Shown here in pieces: positions 6,198 through 8,456 of a stretch of DNA of 8,456 nucleotides (within the stretch, counting starts at the first letter, position 1; every line of letters begins with the position of its first letter). The position numbers were made by a program, and so were the translations under genes. The DNA comes from Acidobacteriaceae bacterium (lineage in GTDB: Bacteria > Acidobacteriota > Terriglobia > Terriglobales > Acidobacteriaceae), in the NCBI GenBank assembly GCA_003140705.1, contig PLKU01000365.1:312-8767 (forward strand), written 5' to 3'. The notes beneath the pieces were generated by a model. It saw only the letters and a list, made by a program, of their open reading frames with translations. It was not told the origin of the DNA and searched no databases.

Positions 6198-6629
6198 ATG
6201 ACTTCCTTCCCAGATCTGGGCAGGGTGCAGTTGCAAGCGGGCCTGGCCAAGCTTCACATCCAGCTTGAAGCGGATCGGCGCAAGCAGTCAAAGCGGCTTC
6301 TGGTTGGGCTCTGGCCAGTGCTTGTAGGAATTCTTCTAGCATTGCTGGCCCCTGCAATGAGCGAGGGACTCTCCATATTCCAACCATGGGGAATGGGGAT
6401 AGTATTTCCCTTTGTGGTATTGTCGGGCCGGCCGGAATTGCGCCTGGGCGGGTCGATATTCGGGGACCTTCCACATGTCATGCTCTATGCGCAGTTCCCA
6501 ATCGAGGGGCTTCTGGCGCGGAGCCTTTTCCAGAGGCACTACACGTCGATAGGGGTAGCCGGACGGCTCATCTGTGTGCACGTGATGGCGGCCGTTCTGC
6601 TGATCCTGGTGAGCGGGGCCCTCGGGTAA
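6198..6629 (+). CDS. Hypothetical integral membrane protein
   Basis: I do not recognise a named family. From ATG 6198 the protein has 143 residues. A charged, helical N-terminus (LQAGLAKLHIQLEADRRKQS) precedes a strongly hydrophobic segment at about residues 34-54 and a second at about 62-76. A semi-polar stretch containing GDLPHVMLYAQFPIEGLLAR follows, and the last membrane segment is at about 122-141. This suggests three membrane spans, perhaps with a membrane-associated helix. A GTG at 5976 in the same frame would add 74 residues and has GAGG 5 nt upstream. The added part is lower in GC, unlike its surroundings and without recognisable features, so I prefer the ATG, although that start lacks a clear ribosome-binding site. 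It converges with the barrel gene at 6717. Confidence 0.6.
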   Translation: MTSFPDLGRVQLQAGLAKLHIQLEADRRKQSKRLLVGLWPVLVGILLALLAPAMSEGLSIFQPWGMGIVFPFVVLSGRPELRLGGSIFGDLPHVMLYAQFPIEGLLARSLFQRHYTSIGVAGRLICVHVMAAVLLILVSGALG

Positions 6630-6716
6630 ACCGCTGTCCCGGAACAAGACCACCGCAGAAGATCCCTGTAGGCGTCATGGCACGCCGCTCAGAACACTGT
6701 CGAGCGACTAACTACC

Positions 6717-7304
6717 CTAAAAAACCGAGAAGACAAGGCCGACGTGGACACCGTTGGGCGTAATATTGCTACCGTGCTGGCCGCCCATATTGGCCGAGTT
6801 TTGCCACATCTGATACTCGTATCCCCCGCGCGCGGACCATCTGCCGCTTAGGTGAAAGCTTGCGCCTGCTCCAGGGGCGAGAACAAAGAAGTTATCGGTT
6901 CCGGTGATGGATGGGTCTTTGAGCCTGCCGAGACCGATCAGGAATTGCGCGTAGGGCCGGAGCCTGCCGAATTTGCTGATCGTATATTTCGGCCCGGCAA
7001 GATAGTTATCCTGCGTTTCCTGGTAAAAGCCGTTGGTTGGCAGGTGTCGGATGTCACCTTCGATACTGATAGCTCTGACCATGCCGTAGTCGACAAAGCC
7101 GCCGATCTCCCAAAGACGCTGAATGCTGCCGTAGGGATAACCGGCTCGGACATTGGCATATTCGCCGCCCACGGAGAGCAAATGACGCTGCTTTGTGGCC
7201 GAAGGGACCACTTGAGTGTGGGCTGAAGCAGCAATGAAGCAAAACACCAGGGCTGCTATCCAACGGGCAGCCCGCAACCCCGGCAGGCGTTCTGAAATGA
7301 GCAT
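6717..7304 (-). CDS. Outer-membrane beta-barrel protein (OmpA/porin-like fold)
   Basis: Predicted to sit in the outer membrane. From ATG 7304 it has 195 residues, against 197 from ATG 7310. The inner ATG is preferred because GAGG (7315-7312) lies 7 nt before it but only 1 nt before the outer one. A Sec signal peptide is clear: positive RAAR, a hydrophobic core ending FIAASA, and likely cleavage near AHT-Q. The mature part alternates polar and hydrophobic residues in strands rich in Gly, Tyr and Phe (SVGGEYANVRAG, GGFVDYG, LRPYAQFLIGLG, ARGGYEYQMWQ). It ends in the aromatic strand HVGLVFSVF, with the terminal Phe typical of barrels inserted by BamA. This suggests a small eight-strand barrel of the Omp_b-brl type. 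Its cargo or role cannot be told. Export would depend on the Sec machinery. Confidence 0.85.
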   Translation of the reverse strand: MLISERLPGLRAARWIAALVFCFIAASAHTQVVPSATKQRHLLSVGGEYANVRAGYPYGSIQRLWEIGGFVDYGMVRAISIEGDIRHLPTNGFYQETQDNYLAGPKYTISKFGRLRPYAQFLIGLGRLKDPSITGTDNFFVLAPGAGASFHLSGRWSARGGYEYQMWQNSANMGGQHGSNITPNGVHVGLVFSVF

Positions 7305-7311
7305 TGGCATG

Positions 7312-7326
7312 CCTCGTGTAACGAGG
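7312..7326 (-). promoter_or_regulatory. Hairpin covering the barrel gene's ribosome-binding site
   Basis: CCTCGT (7312-7317) and ACGAGG (7321-7326) form a perfect 6-bp stem with a 3-base loop. In the minus-strand mRNA the 3' arm contains the GAGG Shine-Dalgarno just before the start codons. Folding would hide the ribosome-binding site. A role as an RNA thermometer or other translational switch is inference. Confidence 0.5.
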
Positions 7327-7364
7327 GTTCTACAGTTGGAACGGGGTCTCCGAGGGGCCCCGTC

Positions 7365-7392
7365 ATTGCATGCATACAGAGGATCTTGGCAA
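7365..7392 (-). promoter_or_regulatory. Possible sigma-70 promoter of the barrel gene
   Basis: On the minus strand TTGCCA (7392-7387, five of six consensus bases) and TGCAAT (7370-7365, four of six) are 16 bp apart. Transcription would start near 7358, giving a leader of about 55 bases that includes the hairpin over the ribosome-binding site. The leader region also contains ACGGGG (7341-7346) and CCCCGT (7358-7363). By eye only. Confidence 0.35.
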
Positions 7393-7478
7393 CCTGAAGG
7401 TGACCGCGGGTACAGTCTACCTTACAGCGAGGCTGACTCGCGTCACTCTCCGATTACAGTTTCTGGGTTGTGTCCAAC

Positions 7479-8456
7479 TTATGCTACGTGGTTCTTCGAC
7501 CTGAGCTCAGCCACAATTTCCGCTGCCGCGGCGCGGGCGCGGTCTGCCTGGTCAGGTGAAAAGCTGATGGCGCCCACGCGGGCATGTCCGCCGCCACCGT
7601 AACGCTCACACACCTGGGCCAGATTGACCATTTTCGCCGGGTCGGCCTTGGTCCACGGGTTCGAGCCCACGGCCACCTTGGTGCGGAAACTAGACTTGGA
7701 GAGCCCAATCGAGTACGTAGCGTTTGGGTAGAGATAGTAGGGGATGAACTTGTTAAAGCCTTCGAGCGGATGGTCAGTGATGTCGAAGAAGATGGTGCCA
7801 TCGCGCTCTTCCGCGCGGCCGCGAATTAGTTCCAACGCTTCTTTATGGCGCTCAAGCAAGGGAGGCAGCAATTCCCCAACAAAAGGCTTACTGAGCACCT
7901 CGGCCAACGGCATCTCGGTGAGCAGCGGAATGAGCCGGGGAATAAATGCCGGGTCCTGCGTGGACTCGATGATCAGCGTGAGTTTCATGGCCGGGGCTGC
8001 CATCTCGACAGCCGCCTGCGGGCTCTCATAGAGAGCGCCGTCGACGATGTTGGCCCAATGGATGAGCTCAGCGACCGGGGCTGTGTCAAAGGAGAATTGA
8101 GTGGAGGCAATGTGCGCCAGAAAGCTGGTGCAGGAGGTGTAATCGGGATCAAAGAACTTGTGCTTGCCGCAGACTGGGTCTTTCTGGCAATCGACAAAGC
8201 TCTGATGATCCTCGGGACTGAGGAAGGCCGAAAGATGATGGTCGAACCACCACGTTATTCTTGGCGAAGCGGAGTATTTGAAGTCGACGATGGCGTTCTC
8301 ATCTCCAGTGAATTCACTCTCGTCAAAGAGGGCACCGGCGCGGTGGACAAGGCCGTGATACTCATAGCTTGCACCAGAGGCGACGCACTCGCGGTGAAAG
8401 CGGGTGAACAGCGAAGCAGAGCAGGCTCCATCGAAGCACTTGTCGTGGTAAAAGAC
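7479..8456 (-). CDS. DHH/DHHA1-family phosphoesterase (5' end cut by window edge)
   Basis: A cytoplasmic metal-dependent phosphoesterase of the DHH superfamily, which includes nano-RNases, cyclic-dinucleotide phosphodiesterases and RecJ-like exonucleases. The frame is open without a stop from the right edge to TAA 7479-7481, giving 325 residues. Position 1 of the visible part reads VFYHDKCFDGA, close to motif I near a normal N-terminus, so only a few residues are probably missing. IVDF (56-59) fits motif II. The signature FDHH is at 71-74, and ANIVDG (135-140) fits motif IV. The C-terminal DHHA1 domain shows the substrate-binding GGGGHARVGAISF at about 287-299. The visible part is rich in cysteines near the N-terminus (residues 7, 12, 24, 90, 96, 109). 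Substrate cannot be assigned. An internal ATG at 8003 would lose the DHH motif and is not the real start. Confidence 0.88.
   Translation of the reverse strand, partial: VFYHDKCFDGACSASLFTRFHRECVASGASYEYHGLVHRAGALFDESEFTGDENAIVDFKYSASPRITWWFDHHLSAFLSPEDHQSFVDCQKDPVCGKHKFFDPDYTSCTSFLAHIASTQFSFDTAPVAELIHWANIVDGALYESPQAAVEMAAPAMKLTLIIESTQDPAFIPRLIPLLTEMPLAEVLSKPFVGELLPPLLERHKEALELIRGRAEERDGTIFFDITDHPLEGFNKFIPYYLYPNATYSIGLSKSSFRTKVAVGSNPWTKADPAKMVNLAQVCERYGGGGHARVGAISFSPDQADRARAAAAEIVAELRSKNHVA

Noticed and set aside
6671..6686. GGCGT/ACGCC inverted repeat between the convergent genes as a terminator
   Set aside because: The stem is only 5 bp and no T-run follows on either strand, so the support is too weak.
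7341..7363. ACGGGG/CCCCGT inverted repeat as a terminator
   Set aside because: No T-run is present, and it lies in the likely leader and promoter region of the barrel gene.
1..8456. CRISPR array, tRNA or rRNA genes, prophage or defence cluster
   Set aside because: There are no regularly spaced repeats, cloverleaf-like segments or hallmark genes of such systems.

Overview
The window looks like ordinary chromosomal DNA of a GC-rich Gram-negative bacterium. I think an acidobacterium (Terriglobia-type) is most likely. That rests on the general look of the YajC, SecD, outer-membrane barrel and HD-domain proteins, and it is recalled family resemblance, not a search. No rRNA, tRNA, CRISPR array or prophage module is visible.

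Left part (1-2600): a minus-strand protein-export operon, yajC then secD, with what looks like the first codons of secF running off the left edge. SecD and SecF are the proton-driven partners of the SecYEG channel, and YajC binds the same complex. Upstream of yajC is about 435 bp without a convincing gene. It holds a 14-bp direct repeat and three copies of a GCTCATT/AATGAGC half-site that can form two mutually exclusive hairpins.

Middle (about 2600-4430): a two-ORF insertion sequence of the ISKra4 type with recognisable imperfect terminal inverted repeats. The first ORF is a small Cys-rich protein. The second is the DDE transposase, in the -1 frame. An A8 run with a short downstream stem between them suggests a programmed -1 frameshift. 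A 31-bp near-perfect palindrome abuts the Shine-Dalgarno of the first ORF and overlaps a possible promoter.

Right part (4430-8456): a minus-strand small regulator (zinc ribbon plus XRE helix-turn-helix); a divergent plus-strand HD-domain hydrolase gene that appears broken (no proper start, a poly-A frameshift, a lost metal-ligand aspartate); a plus-strand membrane protein of unknown function; a minus-strand outer-membrane beta-barrel protein; and the nearly complete 3' part of a minus-strand DHH/DHHA1 phosphoesterase cut by the right edge.

I see no obvious novel multi-gene system. The most interesting signals are cis-acting: the IS hairpin over its own ribosome-binding site, the frameshift signal, the alternating hairpins upstream of yajC, and the hairpin over the barrel gene's ribosome-binding site.
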